The notes: generated by a model not told the origin, from the sequence alone. A stretch of 64,000 bases of DNA from Caulobacter segnis (GCF_029543125.1 NZ_JARQWW010000002.1:62001-126000); one strand, 5' to 3'. Numbered from the stretch's first letter, positions 49,869 to 59,020 are shown. Made by a program: numbers and translations.

Positions 49869-50471
49869 ATGACGACAGAGGGGCGTACGCGGCTGGTGGT
49901 CGGGATTTCCGGCGCCTCGGGCGTGGTCTACGGCCTTCGCGCCCTGGACGCCTGCCGCGAGCTGGGCGTCGAAAGCCACCTGATCCTTTCCAAATCCGCG
50001 GTCCTGACCCTGAGCCAGGAGACCGGCTTGTCCCCGGCCGACGTCAACGCCCGGGCCGACGTGGTGCATCGCGTTTCGGACGTGGGAGCGTCGATCGCCT
50101 CCGGCTCCTTCCAGACCCTGGGCATGATCATCGCCCCCTGCTCTGTGCGGACCATGAGCGAGATCGCCACGGGCGTGACCTCGTCCCTGCTGACCCGCGC
50201 CGCCGACGTGACCCTGAAGGAGCGCCGCAATCTCGTGCTGATGGTGCGCGAGACGCCGCTGCACCTGGGCCATCTGCGGACCCTGACCAAGCTGTCCGAG
50301 ATGGGCGCGGTGATCGCCCCGCCCCTGCCCGCCTTCTACGCCAAGCCCAAGAGCATCGAGGAGATGGTCGACCAGTCGGTGGGCCGGGCGCTGGACCTGT
50401 TCGGCCTGGACTGGAAACCGGTGAAGCGCTGGGGCGAGGACCTGTCGCCGGTGCTCGGGGGCGAGGCATGA
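49869..50471 (+). CDS. ubiX: Flavin prenyltransferase UbiX
   Basis: The protein has 200 residues from ATG 49869. It shows the FMN-binding LVVGISGASGVVYGLRALDAC, ASGSFQTLGMIIAPCSVRTMSEIATG and RRNLVLMVRETPLHLGHLRTL. It makes the prenylated FMN cofactor of UbiD decarboxylase in ubiquinone synthesis. Its stop overlaps the next gene by four bases. COQ9, another ubiquinone gene, lies 2.4 kb further on. Confidence 0.95.
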   Translation: MTTEGRTRLVVGISGASGVVYGLRALDACRELGVESHLILSKSAVLTLSQETGLSPADVNARADVVHRVSDVGASIASGSFQTLGMIIAPCSVRTMSEIATGVTSSLLTRAADVTLKERRNLVLMVRETPLHLGHLRTLTKLSEMGAVIAPPLPAFYAKPKSIEEMVDQSVGRALDLFGLDWKPVKRWGEDLSPVLGGEA

Positions 50472-50914
50472 GCCTTTGGACCTGGGCGCTGTCGGCCTAT
50501 GAGCGGCCGGGCGTGAGCGAAGCCTGCGTGGAGCTGCAGGACGAGCACGGCCAGAGCGTGCCCTATCTGCTGTTCGCCGCCTGGGCCGCGCTGGAAGGCC
50601 GCCGGGTGGAGGCGATCCGCGCGGTGGCCATGGCCCGCGCCTGGGAGGCCGAGGTGGTCGCTCCGTTGCGCGCAGCCCGCCGCCGACTGAAGACCGAGAT
50701 GCCCGGAACCGCCGAGGCCGCGCGCCTGGCCCTGCGCGAGCAGGTGAAGGGTGTCGAGTTCGGGGCCGAGCGCCTGCTGATGGAGAGCCTGCAGGCGACC
50801 GCCGGCGAACCCGGCCCGACGCGTCCGGTGGGCGAGGCGCTGGCCGCCGCCGCCATGGCGTTCGGCGGCGCGCCGGACACGAAAATGGCGAACCTCGCCA
50901 CGCTGCTGTCTTGA
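50468..50914 (+). CDS. TIGR02444/DUF2390 family protein
   Basis: The 148-residue protein is mostly helical and starts SLWTWALSAYERPGVSEACVELQDEHGQSVPYLLFAAW, the TIGR02444 signature. Function unknown. It overlaps ubiX by four bases, so the pair is probably co-translated. Confidence 0.82.
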   Translation: MSLWTWALSAYERPGVSEACVELQDEHGQSVPYLLFAAWAALEGRRVEAIRAVAMARAWEAEVVAPLRAARRRLKTEMPGTAEAARLALREQVKGVEFGAERLLMESLQATAGEPGPTRPVGEALAAAAMAFGGAPDTKMANLATLLS

Positions 50915-50976
50915 GGCGCCTTTAACGAGGCGCGTGCTTTGATGTTGAACTGCCGACTGCCTGTAGGGGGGCGCAC

Positions 50977-51192
50977 ATGAACGATGACGAACCGCTTCTC
51001 GACAGCGTGGTGCTGGAGAAACTGGCGGAGCTGCGCCAGGAGCACGCCGACCTCGACGCCTCCGTCGAGGCCATCGAGGCGCAGCCCCTGCCCAACCAGC
51101 TGCTGATCGCGAGGCTGAAGAAGCGCAAGCTGGCCCTGCGCGACCAGATCACGCATCTGGAAGGCCTTCTGACCCCCGACATCATCGCTTAA
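50977..51192 (+). CDS. DUF465 (YdcH) family small protein
   Basis: The 71-residue protein has the DUF465 helical hairpin: [21 protein letters not shown], then [18 protein letters not shown]. Function unknown. It is longer at the N-terminus than the paralog at 49589. It stands 62 bases after the DUF2390 gene and upstream of purE. Confidence 0.85.
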   Translation: MNDDEPLLDSVVLEKLAELRQEHADLDASVEAIEAQPLPNQLLIARLKKRKLALRDQITHLEGLLTPDIIA

Positions 51193-51283
51193 CCAGCGCA
51201 GTTGCCGCATCGAAAGCGGCGCCTATACTCCGCGCCCTTCCGGGGCCCCGTTTCCTATGAGCCCCAAAGGGATCGAAGACGCC

Positions 51284-51775
51284 ATGAGCGCCGCCAAGCC
51301 GCCCGTCGCCATCATCATGGGCAGCCGCTCGGACTGGCCCACCATGAAGTGGGCCGCCGACAACCTCGACGCTCTGGGCGTGGCCTATGAGGCCAAGGTC
51401 GTCTCTGCGCACCGCACGCCGGACCGTCTCTTCGCCTTCGCCAAGGGCGCCAAGGCCGCGGGCTTCAAGGTGATCATCGCCGGGGCCGGCGGCGCGGCGC
51501 ACCTGCCGGGCATGGCGGCGTCGATGACCGACCTGCCGGTGCTGGGCGTGCCGGTGGAGTCCAAGCTGCAGAACGGCCTCGATTCCCTGCTGTCCATCGT
51601 CCAGATGCCGGGCGGCGTGCCGGTTGGCACCCTGGCCGTGGGCGTGGCCGGCGCCAAGAACGCCGGCATCCTGGCGGCGCAGATCCTGGCCCTGTCGGAC
51701 GAGGCCCTGGCCGGCCGTCTTTCCGCCTTCCGCGCGGCGCAGACTGACAGCGTGGCCGAGACGGTCGAGGACTGA
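51284..51775 (+). CDS. purE: N5-carboxyaminoimidazole ribonucleotide mutase
   Basis: From ATG 51284 the product has 163 residues; ATG 51257 would add nine. It has the class I PurE motifs [25 protein letters not shown] and [11 protein letters not shown]. It moves the carboxyl group of N5-CAIR to make CAIR in purine synthesis. purK follows five bases later. Confidence 0.95.
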   Translation: MSAAKPPVAIIMGSRSDWPTMKWAADNLDALGVAYEAKVVSAHRTPDRLFAFAKGAKAAGFKVIIAGAGGAAHLPGMAASMTDLPVLGVPVESKLQNGLDSLLSIVQMPGGVPVGTLAVGVAGAKNAGILAAQILALSDEALAGRLSAFRAAQTDSVAETVED

Positions 51776-51780
51776 TCCCC

Positions 51781-52866
51781 GTGACGACTTTCCCCCTCCC
51801 CCCGGGTTCGACCATCGGCGTCCTCGGCGGCGGGCAGCTTGGCCGGATGCTGGCCCAGGCGGCGGCCCGTCTGGGCTTCGACGTGGCCATCCTGACCCCG
51901 GACGAGGATTCGCCGGCCTCGCGCGTGGCCGCGCACATCATCGTCGCCGAATATGACGACCCCGCCGCCCTGAAGGCCCTGGCCGCCGTGGCCCAGGTGG
52001 TGACCACCGAGTTCGAGAACGTCCCCGCCGCCGCCCTGCGCGCCCTGGCCGAGGCCGGCGTTCCCGTGGCCCCGTCGGCCGCCGCCCTGGCCGCCGCCCA
52101 GGACCGGGTGACCGAGAAAAGCTTCCTGAACGGCGTGGGCGTCGGCACCGTGCCCTTCGCCGCCGCCGACGACGCCGAGGCCGTGAAGGCCGCCGCCGCC
52201 GAGTTCGGCGCGCCCGTGCTGCTGAAGACCCGCCGCGACGGCTATGACGGCAAGGGCCAGGCCTGGGTGGAGCACGCCACCGACGCCAGCGCCGCCGAGG
52301 CCTTCGCCGCCATCGGCGGCAAGCCGGCCATCGTCGAGGGCCGCGCCGACTTCGTGCGCGAGCTGTCGGTGATCGCCGCCCGCGGCCGCGACGGCGAGAT
52401 CGCCGTCTATCCCCTGGCCGAGAACCATCACGAGAACGGCGTCCTGCGCCGGACCTCGGCCCCGGCCAAGGTTTCGGCCAAGCTGCGCGAACAGGCTGAG
52501 CGCATCGCCGCCCAGATCCTGTCGGGCCTGGACTATGTGGGGGTGATCGGGGTCGAGCTGTTCGAGCTGAAGGACGGCCGGCTGCTGGTCAACGAGATCG
52601 CCCCGCGCGTCCACAACACCGGCCACTGGACCCAGGACGGCTGCGAAGTCGACCAGTTCGAGCAGCACATCCGCGCCGTGGCCGGCTGGCCCCTGGGCCC
52701 GACCCACGCCCTGGCGCATGTGGAGATGGTCAACCTGCTGGGCGAGGAAGTCCTGGCCTGGGCCAAGCTGGCCGCCGAGCCGGAGACCCGCGTCCACCTC
52801 TACGGCAAGCGCGAGGTGAAGGCCGGCCGCAAGATGGGCCACGTGAACCGGCTGCGGCCCCTCTAG
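51781..52866 (+). CDS. purK: N5-carboxyaminoimidazole ribonucleotide synthase
   Basis: The 361-residue ATP-grasp protein starts with GTG 51781, five bases after purE. IGVLGGGQLGRMLAQAA is the N-terminal nucleotide fold, KTRRDGYDGKGQAWV the ATP-grasp loop and NEIAPRVHNTGHWTQDGC the metal site. It makes N5-CAIR from AIR, bicarbonate and ATP. Its stop overlaps the convergent COQ9 stop by four bases. Confidence 0.96.
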   Translation: MTTFPLPPGSTIGVLGGGQLGRMLAQAAARLGFDVAILTPDEDSPASRVAAHIIVAEYDDPAALKALAAVAQVVTTEFENVPAAALRALAEAGVPVAPSAAALAAAQDRVTEKSFLNGVGVGTVPFAAADDAEAVKAAAAEFGAPVLLKTRRDGYDGKGQAWVEHATDASAAEAFAAIGGKPAIVEGRADFVRELSVIAARGRDGEIAVYPLAENHHENGVLRRTSAPAKVSAKLREQAERIAAQILSGLDYVGVIGVELFELKDGRLLVNEIAPRVHNTGHWTQDGCEVDQFEQHIRAVAGWPLGPTHALAHVEMVNLLGEEVLAWAKLAAEPETRVHLYGKREVKAGRKMGHVNRLRPL

Positions 52867-53519
52867 GCCGCCCCGTACCGCAGACGCCCCAGCGCCCCGG
52901 CCACTTCCGCCGCCAACTGCGACGGCTTCAGCTTGGTGGTCGCCTTCCACTTCTCGAAGGCCATGACGTTATCGATGCGGGCGTCGAGGCTGGCGAGCGC
53001 CGCCTCGCGGCCGTTGGTCAGATCCAGGGCCAGGGTCGAGATGAGAATCCCCGAGACGATGGCCCGCTTGGAATAGTGGTTCTCGTCCGTGGCCGTGTCG
53101 CCGGCCCAGCGCCAGATGGAATCGGCGCTTTCCCAGACCAGCTTGAGGGCCAGGGGAAAATTGGTGGGGAAAGCCAGGAAGCCGGTCCAGCGTCGCACGG
53201 CTTCGCGATCAGCGGCGGCCGCGTCCAGACGGGCGACGACGCCTGCCCGGATACGCTCGCGAATCTTCAGGGTCGCGCCGTCGGGCAGGGCCGCCAGGGC
53301 CTGGGAATCGTGTCGGTGGGACAGCAAGGCGGCCAGATCGCGGGCCCCGTGGGGCAGCAGAAGCTCGGCTTCGGCCGCCGAGAAGCCGGCGTCGCGGGCG
53401 GCGGCGGCGACCAGAGGGCCGCTCCAGCCCAGGCGCGGGGCGCGGGCGATGGCCGCGTCCAGAAGGCTTTGCTCGGCCTTGTCGGCCCAATCTGTGGAGT
53501 CGGCGTCACGCTTGGTCAT
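52863..53519 (-). CDS. COQ9 family protein
   Basis: The protein has 218 residues from ATG 53519 (53534 and 53564 are alternatives). The N-terminal part resembles TetR-type helices (LLDAAIARAPRLGWSGPLVAAAARDAGFS) and the C-terminal COQ9 domain holds WESADSIWRWAGDTATDENHYSKRAIVSG. COQ9 binds lipids and presents ubiquinone precursors to COQ7. Convergent with purK and divergent from rpsU. Confidence 0.9.
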   Translation of the reverse strand: MTKRDADSTDWADKAEQSLLDAAIARAPRLGWSGPLVAAAARDAGFSAAEAELLLPHGARDLAALLSHRHDSQALAALPDGATLKIRERIRAGVVARLDAAAADREAVRRWTGFLAFPTNFPLALKLVWESADSIWRWAGDTATDENHYSKRAIVSGILISTLALDLTNGREAALASLDARIDNVMAFEKWKATTKLKPSQLAAEVAGALGRLRYGAA

Positions 53520-53683
53520 GGCGTCATGATACATCGTGCCGAAGTGGCCGTCGCGCATGGACAAGCAGGTAGGGTTCTGCTATTTCGCCCGCCTCACGTC
53601 GGCCGGGTTCGCCCTGCCGACCCCACTCATTATTCTTCGCGCGCCCGTATCAGGGGGCCGACCAACCGACCGGAGAGAGTCCC

Positions 53684-53917
53684 CTGGTTCAGATTTTTGT
53701 CCGCGACAACAACGTCGATCAGGCCCTGAAGGCCCTGAAGAAGAAGATGCAGCGCGAAGGCTCGTTCCGCGAGATGAAGCGCCACGTCCACTACGAAAAG
53801 CCGTCGGAAAAGCGCGCTCGCCAAAAGGCTGAAGCCGTCCGTCGCGCCCGCAAGCTGGCCCGCAAGCGCGCCCAGCGCGAAGGCCTGATCGCCGCGCCGA
53901 AGAAGCCCTCGCGCTAA
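53684..53917 (+). CDS. rpsU: 30S ribosomal protein S21, apparent CTG start
   Basis: The frame encodes S21 without gaps: [20 protein letters not shown], then [17 protein letters not shown] and a basic tail ending KKPSR. No ATG, GTG or TTG lies in frame upstream of the conserved start. CTG 53684 directly precedes the usual second residue Val and stands six bases after a GGAGAG ribosome site, so it is the best start, giving 77 residues. S21 binds near the 3' end of 16S rRNA and helps initiation. A strong terminator follows. Confidence 0.88.
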   Translation: MVQIFVRDNNVDQALKALKKKMQREGSFREMKRHVHYEKPSEKRARQKAEAVRRARKLARKRAQREGLIAAPKKPSR

Positions 53918-53951
53918 ATCTTCGGCGGGCCGACCGGCTCGCTAGACATCG

Positions 53952-53987
53952 AAAAGGCCGCGCACTCTCCGGTGCGCGGCCTTTTTG
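53952..53987 (+). terminator. Rho-independent terminator after rpsU
   Basis: AAAAGGCCGCGCAC and GTGCGCGGCCTTTT form a perfect 14-base-pair stem with a six-base loop followed by more T residues. Confidence 0.92.
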
Positions 53988-53994
53988 CTTTTGA

Positions 53995-54094
53995 TCCTCC
54001 CCCTCCGGGGGAGGTGTCCCAGAGGGATGGAGGGGGTCAGCTGGGCTGGAAGCCCCCTCCACCGCTTCGCGGTCCCCCTCCCCCAAAGGGAGAG
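53995..54094. repeat. CT/GA-rich palindromic repeat (CTCCTCCCCC family), second copy
   Basis: Ends ATCCTCCCCCTCC and AGGGAGAGGAT are complementary. Inside are a small hairpin CCTCCGGGGGAGG, the arm ATGGAGGGGGTC and the shared block CCCTCCACCGCTTCGCGGTC. It lies between the rpsU terminator and the convergent hydrolase gene. Confidence 0.87.
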
Positions 54095-54097
54095 GAT

Positions 54098-55057
54098 CTA
54101 CTTCCCCTTCTCCATCACGAACTTCACCGCCTTGACGATCTCGTGGGCGTAGGTGCGGCCGAGCAGGGTGTTGTGGCCGGCGCCTTCCACGTGGCGGATG
54201 TAGCCGTGATCGGAGCGTTCGGCGGGGCCGACCTGGGATTTTTTGCGCTCGGCGCGTTCGGGCGTGGCGCCACCGGCGGTAACTACCGCCACCGGCCATT
54301 CCTTCGGGAAGGGCGGCGCCTTCATGGATTCGGTCACCAGGGGCCGCCAGGCGGCGATCTCTCGGGCGGCGGCGCGGTTGTGGCCGGCGTTGGCGAAGGC
54401 CCAGCGCTTTTCGGCGGAAGCCTCCGGCGGCAGGCCGATCTTGTCGGCCAGGCGGGTGCCCTTCAACGGCTTGTAGAGGCCCAGGGCGGCGCCGCGGGCG
54501 GCCCAGCGGGACATGACGGTGAAGCGCTTGGCGAAGCGGCTGTTGCGCTCCAGCGTCTCGTTGTCGAGCTTGGGCGGCGGCGGAGAGGCGTCGACGAAGA
54601 CCACGCCGCGCACCTGCTCCGGCCGGGCGGCGGTGAACTGGGGCATGCGCAGGCCCGCCATCGAGTGGCCGACGAGGACGAAGGGGCCCTTTTCGCCAGC
54701 GGCGTCGAGCAGCGCCTCCAGATCGGCCTCGGTCGAGGTTCCGGTCGGCGGGGTCGGGGCGGGGTCGGAGAAGCCCATGCCAGCGCGATCATAGGCGCAG
54801 GAACGGATGCCTTCGGCCGTCAGGGCCTCCTGCACCGCGCCCCAGTCGGCGGCGAAGCCGAAGGCGCCCGCCTCCAGCAGGACGGTGGGCGAGGCGGCGG
54901 CCGGTCCTTCGCAGACCAAGCGCATCTTGCGCCCGCCCACGTCATAGAACTTGCCGCGCGGCTGCGGCGCGGCGATCGACATGGCCCCGCCCACGGCGAT
55001 CCAGGCGATGAAGGCGAGAACGAGACAGGAGACGGCGCGAACGGTGAAGCTGAGCAT
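54098..55057 (-). CDS. Membrane-anchored alpha/beta hydrolase
   Basis: The 319-residue protein has an N-terminal hydrophobic anchor or signal (VSCLVLAFIAWIAVGGAMSIA, about 9-29). The hydrolase fold follows: VLLEAGAFGFAADW, YDRAGMGFSDP, the nucleophile elbow GHSMAG (Ser near 137) and the catalytic His in EGAGHNTLLGR. Substrate unknown; probably acts in the periplasm. Confidence 0.82.
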   Translation of the reverse strand: MLSFTVRAVSCLVLAFIAWIAVGGAMSIAAPQPRGKFYDVGGRKMRLVCEGPAAASPTVLLEAGAFGFAADWGAVQEALTAEGIRSCAYDRAGMGFSDPAPTPPTGTSTEADLEALLDAAGEKGPFVLVGHSMAGLRMPQFTAARPEQVRGVVFVDASPPPPKLDNETLERNSRFAKRFTVMSRWAARGAALGLYKPLKGTRLADKIGLPPEASAEKRWAFANAGHNRAAAREIAAWRPLVTESMKAPPFPKEWPVAVVTAGGATPERAERKKSQVGPAERSDHGYIRHVEGAGHNTLLGRTYAHEIVKAVKFVMEKGK

Positions 55058-55117
55058 GTCGCCTAGATAATCAGGCTTGCGGCTTTAGCGAATTACAAAG
55101 CCGCAACGCGACGACGA

Positions 55118-55864
55118 TCATTCGCCCAGGCGGATGGTCGCTCGCGGCCTTTCGCCCTTCGCCGCCGCTTTCTTGCGCACGTGCGCGGGCCACTTGGACA
55201 CCGTCGCCATGCGCACCTTGCGCGAGACGCGGGCGGCGGCGGTGAGGGGCAGATCCTCGGCAGTGGCGAACTGGCGGCCCATGAAGAAGGTCGGGTTCAC
55301 CGGGTCGCCGTCGTTGCGGATCTCGAAATGCAGGTGCGAGCCGGTGGAGCGGCCGGAGGAGCCCACATGGCCGAGGACCTGGCCGGCCTCGACCGCCGCG
55401 CCCTTGCGGATGCCTTTCGCCTTGCGGCCCAGGTGGGCGTAGAGCGAGGACAGGCCGTCCTTGTGCTCGACCTCGATGAAGCGGCCATAGGCGGCGTCTT
55501 CGCCCGAGCGGATCACCGTCCCCGGCAGGGTGGCCAGCACGGGCGCGCCGGCGGGGGCGGCGATGTCCACGCCCTTGTGCAGGCGGCCGGCCTCCTCCCA
55601 CGGCAGCTGGCGCATGCCGAAGGGAGAGTTGACCTGCTGGCCCGGCAGGGGTGTGACGAAGCTATAGGCCGGCGGCGGCGGCGCGGGCTCGGCCTTGGCG
55701 ACCACGACAGGCGCGGGCTCGGGGCGAGAGATGAAGGTCAGGTCCGCCTCCGGGCGCGCGGCGCCGATGGCGGTCAGGGCGAACACGCCCCACAGGGCGC
55801 AGGAGCCCAGGATGGCGGCGAGGCCCATGTACGGGACCCGTCCGTCAATGACGTCGGTAGACAA
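55118..55864 (-). CDS. M23 family metallopeptidase (LytM-type)
   Basis: The 248-residue protein has one N-terminal membrane span (MGLAAILGSCALWGVFALTAIGA, about 13-35), a short Pro/Ala linker and an M23 domain. The zinc site is complete: LHKGVDIAAP and HLHFEIRNDG. It is expected to cut peptidoglycan cross-links or regulate amidases in the periplasm. It has no coiled coil, unlike EnvC or DipM. The C-terminus is basic. Confidence 0.9.
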   Translation of the reverse strand: MSTDVIDGRVPYMGLAAILGSCALWGVFALTAIGAARPEADLTFISRPEPAPVVVAKAEPAPPPPAYSFVTPLPGQQVNSPFGMRQLPWEEAGRLHKGVDIAAPAGAPVLATLPGTVIRSGEDAAYGRFIEVEHKDGLSSLYAHLGRKAKGIRKGAAVEAGQVLGHVGSSGRSTGSHLHFEIRNDGDPVNPTFFMGRQFATAEDLPLTAAARVSRKVRMATVSKWPAHVRKKAAAKGERPRATIRLGE

Positions 55865-56011
55865 TTCTTAGACCTCGTCTGAGGGTCGCGCTTCTATATG
55901 CGGCCCGCCGAGATCAGACGGCCGCGCGACGACGTTCTTCGATGATGAGGCGCAAGAACTAGTTAGAGTTATTGTCCGGAATAGGGCTCAGCTTGACCAT
56001 AGGGTCGAGCG

Positions 56012-56043
56012 CGCCGGCTTCGATCATCTCGAAGCCGGCGTTT
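56012..56043. terminator. Perfect hairpin downstream of pntB
   Basis: CGCCGGCTTCGA and TCGAAGCCGGCG form a perfect 12-base-pair stem with a five-base loop, seven bases past the pntB stop. The adjoining TTTCG is on the plus-strand side, so the hairpin may act in both directions or be only a stabilising 3' structure. Confidence 0.6.
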
Positions 56044-56049
56044 CGTGAC

Positions 56050-57468
56050 TCACAGCCCCTTCACGATGCCTTCGACCATCTTCTTGGCGTCGGCGAAGAG
56101 CATCATGGTGTTGTCGCGGAAGAACAGCTCGTTCTCGACGCCCGCATAGCCGGAGGCCATGCCGCGTTTGACGAACAGGACCGTGCGGGCCTTCTCCACG
56201 TCCAGGATCGGCATGCCGAAGATGGCGCTGGTGGGGTCGGTCTTGGCGGCCGGGTTGGTCACGTCGTTGGCCCCGATGACGAAGGCCACGTCGGCGGTGG
56301 AGAACTCCGAATTGATGTCCTCCAGCTCGAATACCTCGTCATAGGGCACGTTGGCCTCGGCCAGCAGGACGTTCATGTGGCCGGGCATGCGGCCGGCGAC
56401 GGGGTGGATGGCGTATTTCACCTCGACCCCCTCCTCCTTCAGCTTGTCGGCCATTTCGCGCAGGGCGTGCTGGGCCTGGGACACGGCCATGCCGTAGCCC
56501 GGGACGATGATCACCTTGCTGGCGTTTTTCATGATGAAGGCCGCGTCGTCGGCCGAGCCCTGTTTCACGGGACGCGTCTCGACCTTGCCGCCCGCGCCGG
56601 CCGCCGCCGCGTCAGCGCCGAAGCCGCCCAGGATCACCGAGACGAAGCTGCGGTTCATGCCCTTGCACATGATGTAGGACAGGATCGCGCCCGAGGAGCC
56701 GACCAAGGCCCCGGTGATGATCAGGGTGGTGTTCTCCAGCGTGAAGCCTAGGGCCGCCGCCGCCCAGCCGGAATAGCTGTTCAGCATCGACACCACGACG
56801 GGCATGTCGGCGCCGCCGATGGGGATGATCAGGGTGACGCCGATCAGCAGGCTGAGGGCGAAGATGCCCCAGAAGGCCCACTTGGCCTCGCCGCCGGTGG
56901 CGACCAGCACCACGATCAGGGCGACGATGCCGGCGGCGATCAGGATGTTCAGCAGGTGCCGGGCCGGCAGCAGGATGGGCGCGCCGCCCATGTTGCCGTT
57001 CAGCTTGGCGAAGGCGATGACCGAGCCGGTGAAGGTGATCGCGCCGATGGCCAGGCCCAGGGACAGCTCGATCAGGCTGTTGATGTGGACGTGCCCCGAG
57101 GCGTCGACGATGCCGTAGGCGGCCGGGGTGTAGATGGCGGCCACGGCCACGAGGCAGGCGGCCATGCCGACCAGCGAGTGGAAGGCGGCGACCAGCTGCG
57201 GCATCGAGGTCATCGGCACCTTGCGGGCGATGACGGCCCCGATCCCGCCGCCGACAGCGACGCCGGCGATGATCAGGCCGATGGTGATCAGGTCGAGCGC
57301 ACCCTGCGTCCACAGGGTGGCCATGACGGTGGCGACCGCGATGGCCATGCCGACCATGCCGTAGGTGTTTCCCTTGCGGCTGGTCTCGGGGCTGGAGAGC
57401 CCGCGCAGGGCCAGGATGAACAGCACCCCGGAGACGAGGTACAGGATGGCGGCGAGATTGGCGTTCAT
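56050..57468 (-). CDS. pntB: NAD(P) transhydrogenase subunit beta
   Basis: The 472-residue protein has about nine membrane spans (1-260) and a C-terminal NADP-binding domain (about 295-470) with VIIVPGYGMAVSQAQHAL and VIGANDVTNPAAKTDPTS. With PntAA and PntAB it couples proton entry to hydride transfer from NADH to NADP. It is last in the pntAA-pntAB-pntB operon. Confidence 0.97.
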   Translation of the reverse strand: MNANLAAILYLVSGVLFILALRGLSSPETSRKGNTYGMVGMAIAVATVMATLWTQGALDLITIGLIIAGVAVGGGIGAVIARKVPMTSMPQLVAAFHSLVGMAACLVAVAAIYTPAAYGIVDASGHVHINSLIELSLGLAIGAITFTGSVIAFAKLNGNMGGAPILLPARHLLNILIAAGIVALIVVLVATGGEAKWAFWGIFALSLLIGVTLIIPIGGADMPVVVSMLNSYSGWAAAALGFTLENTTLIITGALVGSSGAILSYIMCKGMNRSFVSVILGGFGADAAAAGAGGKVETRPVKQGSADDAAFIMKNASKVIIVPGYGMAVSQAQHALREMADKLKEEGVEVKYAIHPVAGRMPGHMNVLLAEANVPYDEVFELEDINSEFSTADVAFVIGANDVTNPAAKTDPTSAIFGMPILDVEKARTVLFVKRGMASGYAGVENELFFRDNTMMLFADAKKMVEGIVKGL

Positions 57469-57490
57469 GTGATGTCCCCCGGTCCCGCGC

Positions 57491-57817
57491 TTACTTCTGC
57501 TTCTTTTTGTACATGGCCAGCATCCGCTGGGTGACCAGGAAGCCGCCGAAGATGTTCACGGCGGCGAAGCCGGCGGCGACGGCGCCGGCCCCCTTCGAGA
57601 TCCAGACATTGGCCGCCGTCTCGGCGTCCTGCGCCCCCGCCCCATGCGCGGCGGCGGCCAGAAGCGCGCCGACGATGATCACGGACGAGATGGCGTTGGT
57701 CACCGCCATAAGCGGCGTGTGCAGGGCGGGCGTGACGCTCCACACCACGTAGTAGCCAACGAAGATGGCGAGCACGAAGATCGCCAGGCGGAAGATGGTG
57801 GGGTCGACGGCTTCCAT
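57491..57817 (-). CDS. pntAB: NAD(P) transhydrogenase subunit alpha 2 (membrane part)
   Basis: The 108-residue protein has three membrane spans and the pattern IFVGYYVVWSVTPALHTPLMAVTNAISSVIIVG followed by FGGFLVTQRMLAMYKKK. It is the membrane portion of the alpha subunit, encoded separately as is usual in alphaproteobacteria. It lies between pntAA and pntB. Confidence 0.95.
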   Translation of the reverse strand: MEAVDPTIFRLAIFVLAIFVGYYVVWSVTPALHTPLMAVTNAISSVIIVGALLAAAAHGAGAQDAETAANVWISKGAGAVAAGFAAVNIFGGFLVTQRMLAMYKKKQK

Positions 57818-57835
57818 GGTCTCAAGCCTTCCTTT

Positions 57836-57878
57836 GTGCGTCCTTCGACTGCGCCTGCGGCGCGCTCAGGATGACGGA
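57836..57878. repeat. Short palindromic repeat between pntAA and pntAB
   Basis: The sequence contains GCGTCCTTCGACTGCGCC-TGC-GGCGCGCTCAGGATGACG, an imperfect palindrome of a kind common in alphaproteobacterial intergenic regions. Its TCCTTCGACT core recurs at 46079. Its position inside the pnt operon suggests it does not stop transcription strongly. Confidence 0.55.
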
Positions 57879-57886
57879 CTGTGTTG

Positions 57887-59020
57887 CTAGGCCTTGAGGG
57901 CCGGATGGACGACGGCGCCGCCCTGGGTGACGACGGCGGCCTTGAGGATCTCGTCCTCGAAGTTCGGGGCGTAGGCGCCTTCCTTGTTCAGCAGCAGGGC
58001 CGACAGGGACAAGAGGTTGCGCGAATAGAGCGCGCTGGCGTCGGCGGCGATGCGGCCGGGCAGGTTGGCGATGCCGACGATCTTGGCCCCATTGGCCGTC
58101 TCGACGATCTCGCCCAGCTTGGCGCCCTCGACATTGCCGCCCTGCTCGATGGCCAGGTCGATCAGCACCGAGCCGGGGCGCATTGAGGCGACCTGGGCGG
58201 CGGTGACGAGGCGCGGCGCCGGACGGCCCGGGATCAGGGCCGTGGTGATGACAATGTCCTGCTTGGCGATGTGGCCTGAGACCAGCTCGGCCTGCTTGGC
58301 CTGGTACTCTTTGGACATCTCCTTGGCGTATCCACCGGCGGTCTGGGCGTTCTTGAACTCCTCGTCCTCGACGGCGAGGAACTTGGCGCCCAGGGATTCC
58401 ACCTGTTCCTTGGTGGCGGGACGGACGTCGGTGGCGGTGACCACCGCGCCCAGACGCCGGGCCGTAGCGATGGCCTGAAGGCCGGCGACGCCGACGCCCA
58501 TGATGAACACCTTGGCCGCGGCGACGGTGCCGGCGGCGGTCATCATCATCGGCAGGGCCTTGCCATAGACATGGGCCCCCTCGATCACGGCGCGATAGCC
58601 GGCCAGGTTGGCCTGGGACGACAGGGCGTCCATCACCTGGGCCCGCGTGATGCGCGGGATGAACTCCATGGCGATGGCGGTCGCGCCCTTCTTGGCCAGG
58701 GCGTCCAGGGTGGTCTTGTCCTGGTGGGGATTGAGCAGGGCCACGACCAGGGCGCCGGCCTTGAGCGCGGCGATCTCGTCGGCCTCGGGGCCACGCACCT
58801 TGAACAGGATGTCGGCCTCGCCCGCGGCGGCCTTGGCCGTCTTGGCCAGCTTGGCGCCTGCGGCGGCGTATTCGGAATCGGGAATGGCGGCCGAAAGACC
58901 CGCGCCCTCCTCCACCGTCACGGCGAAGCCGGCGGCGATAAGCTTCTTGATGCTTTCGGGTGTGGCCGCGACGCGGGTCTCGCCCGCACGACGTTCTTTA
59001 GTGACCGCGATGACGGCCAT
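57887..59020 (-). CDS. pntAA: NAD(P) transhydrogenase subunit alpha 1
   Basis: The 377-residue soluble NAD-binding subunit has the alanine-dehydrogenase-like fold: KERRAGETRVAATPESIKKL, AAKVFIMGVGVAGLQAIATARRLGAVVTATDVR and IVITTALIPGRPAPRLV. It is first in the operon. Length is normal for the split form. Confidence 0.97.
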   Translation of the reverse strand: MAVIAVTKERRAGETRVAATPESIKKLIAAGFAVTVEEGAGLSAAIPDSEYAAAGAKLAKTAKAAAGEADILFKVRGPEADEIAALKAGALVVALLNPHQDKTTLDALAKKGATAIAMEFIPRITRAQVMDALSSQANLAGYRAVIEGAHVYGKALPMMMTAAGTVAAAKVFIMGVGVAGLQAIATARRLGAVVTATDVRPATKEQVESLGAKFLAVEDEEFKNAQTAGGYAKEMSKEYQAKQAELVSGHIAKQDIVITTALIPGRPAPRLVTAAQVASMRPGSVLIDLAIEQGGNVEGAKLGEIVETANGAKIVGIANLPGRIAADASALYSRNLLSLSALLLNKEGAYAPNFEDEILKAAVVTQGGAVVHPALKA

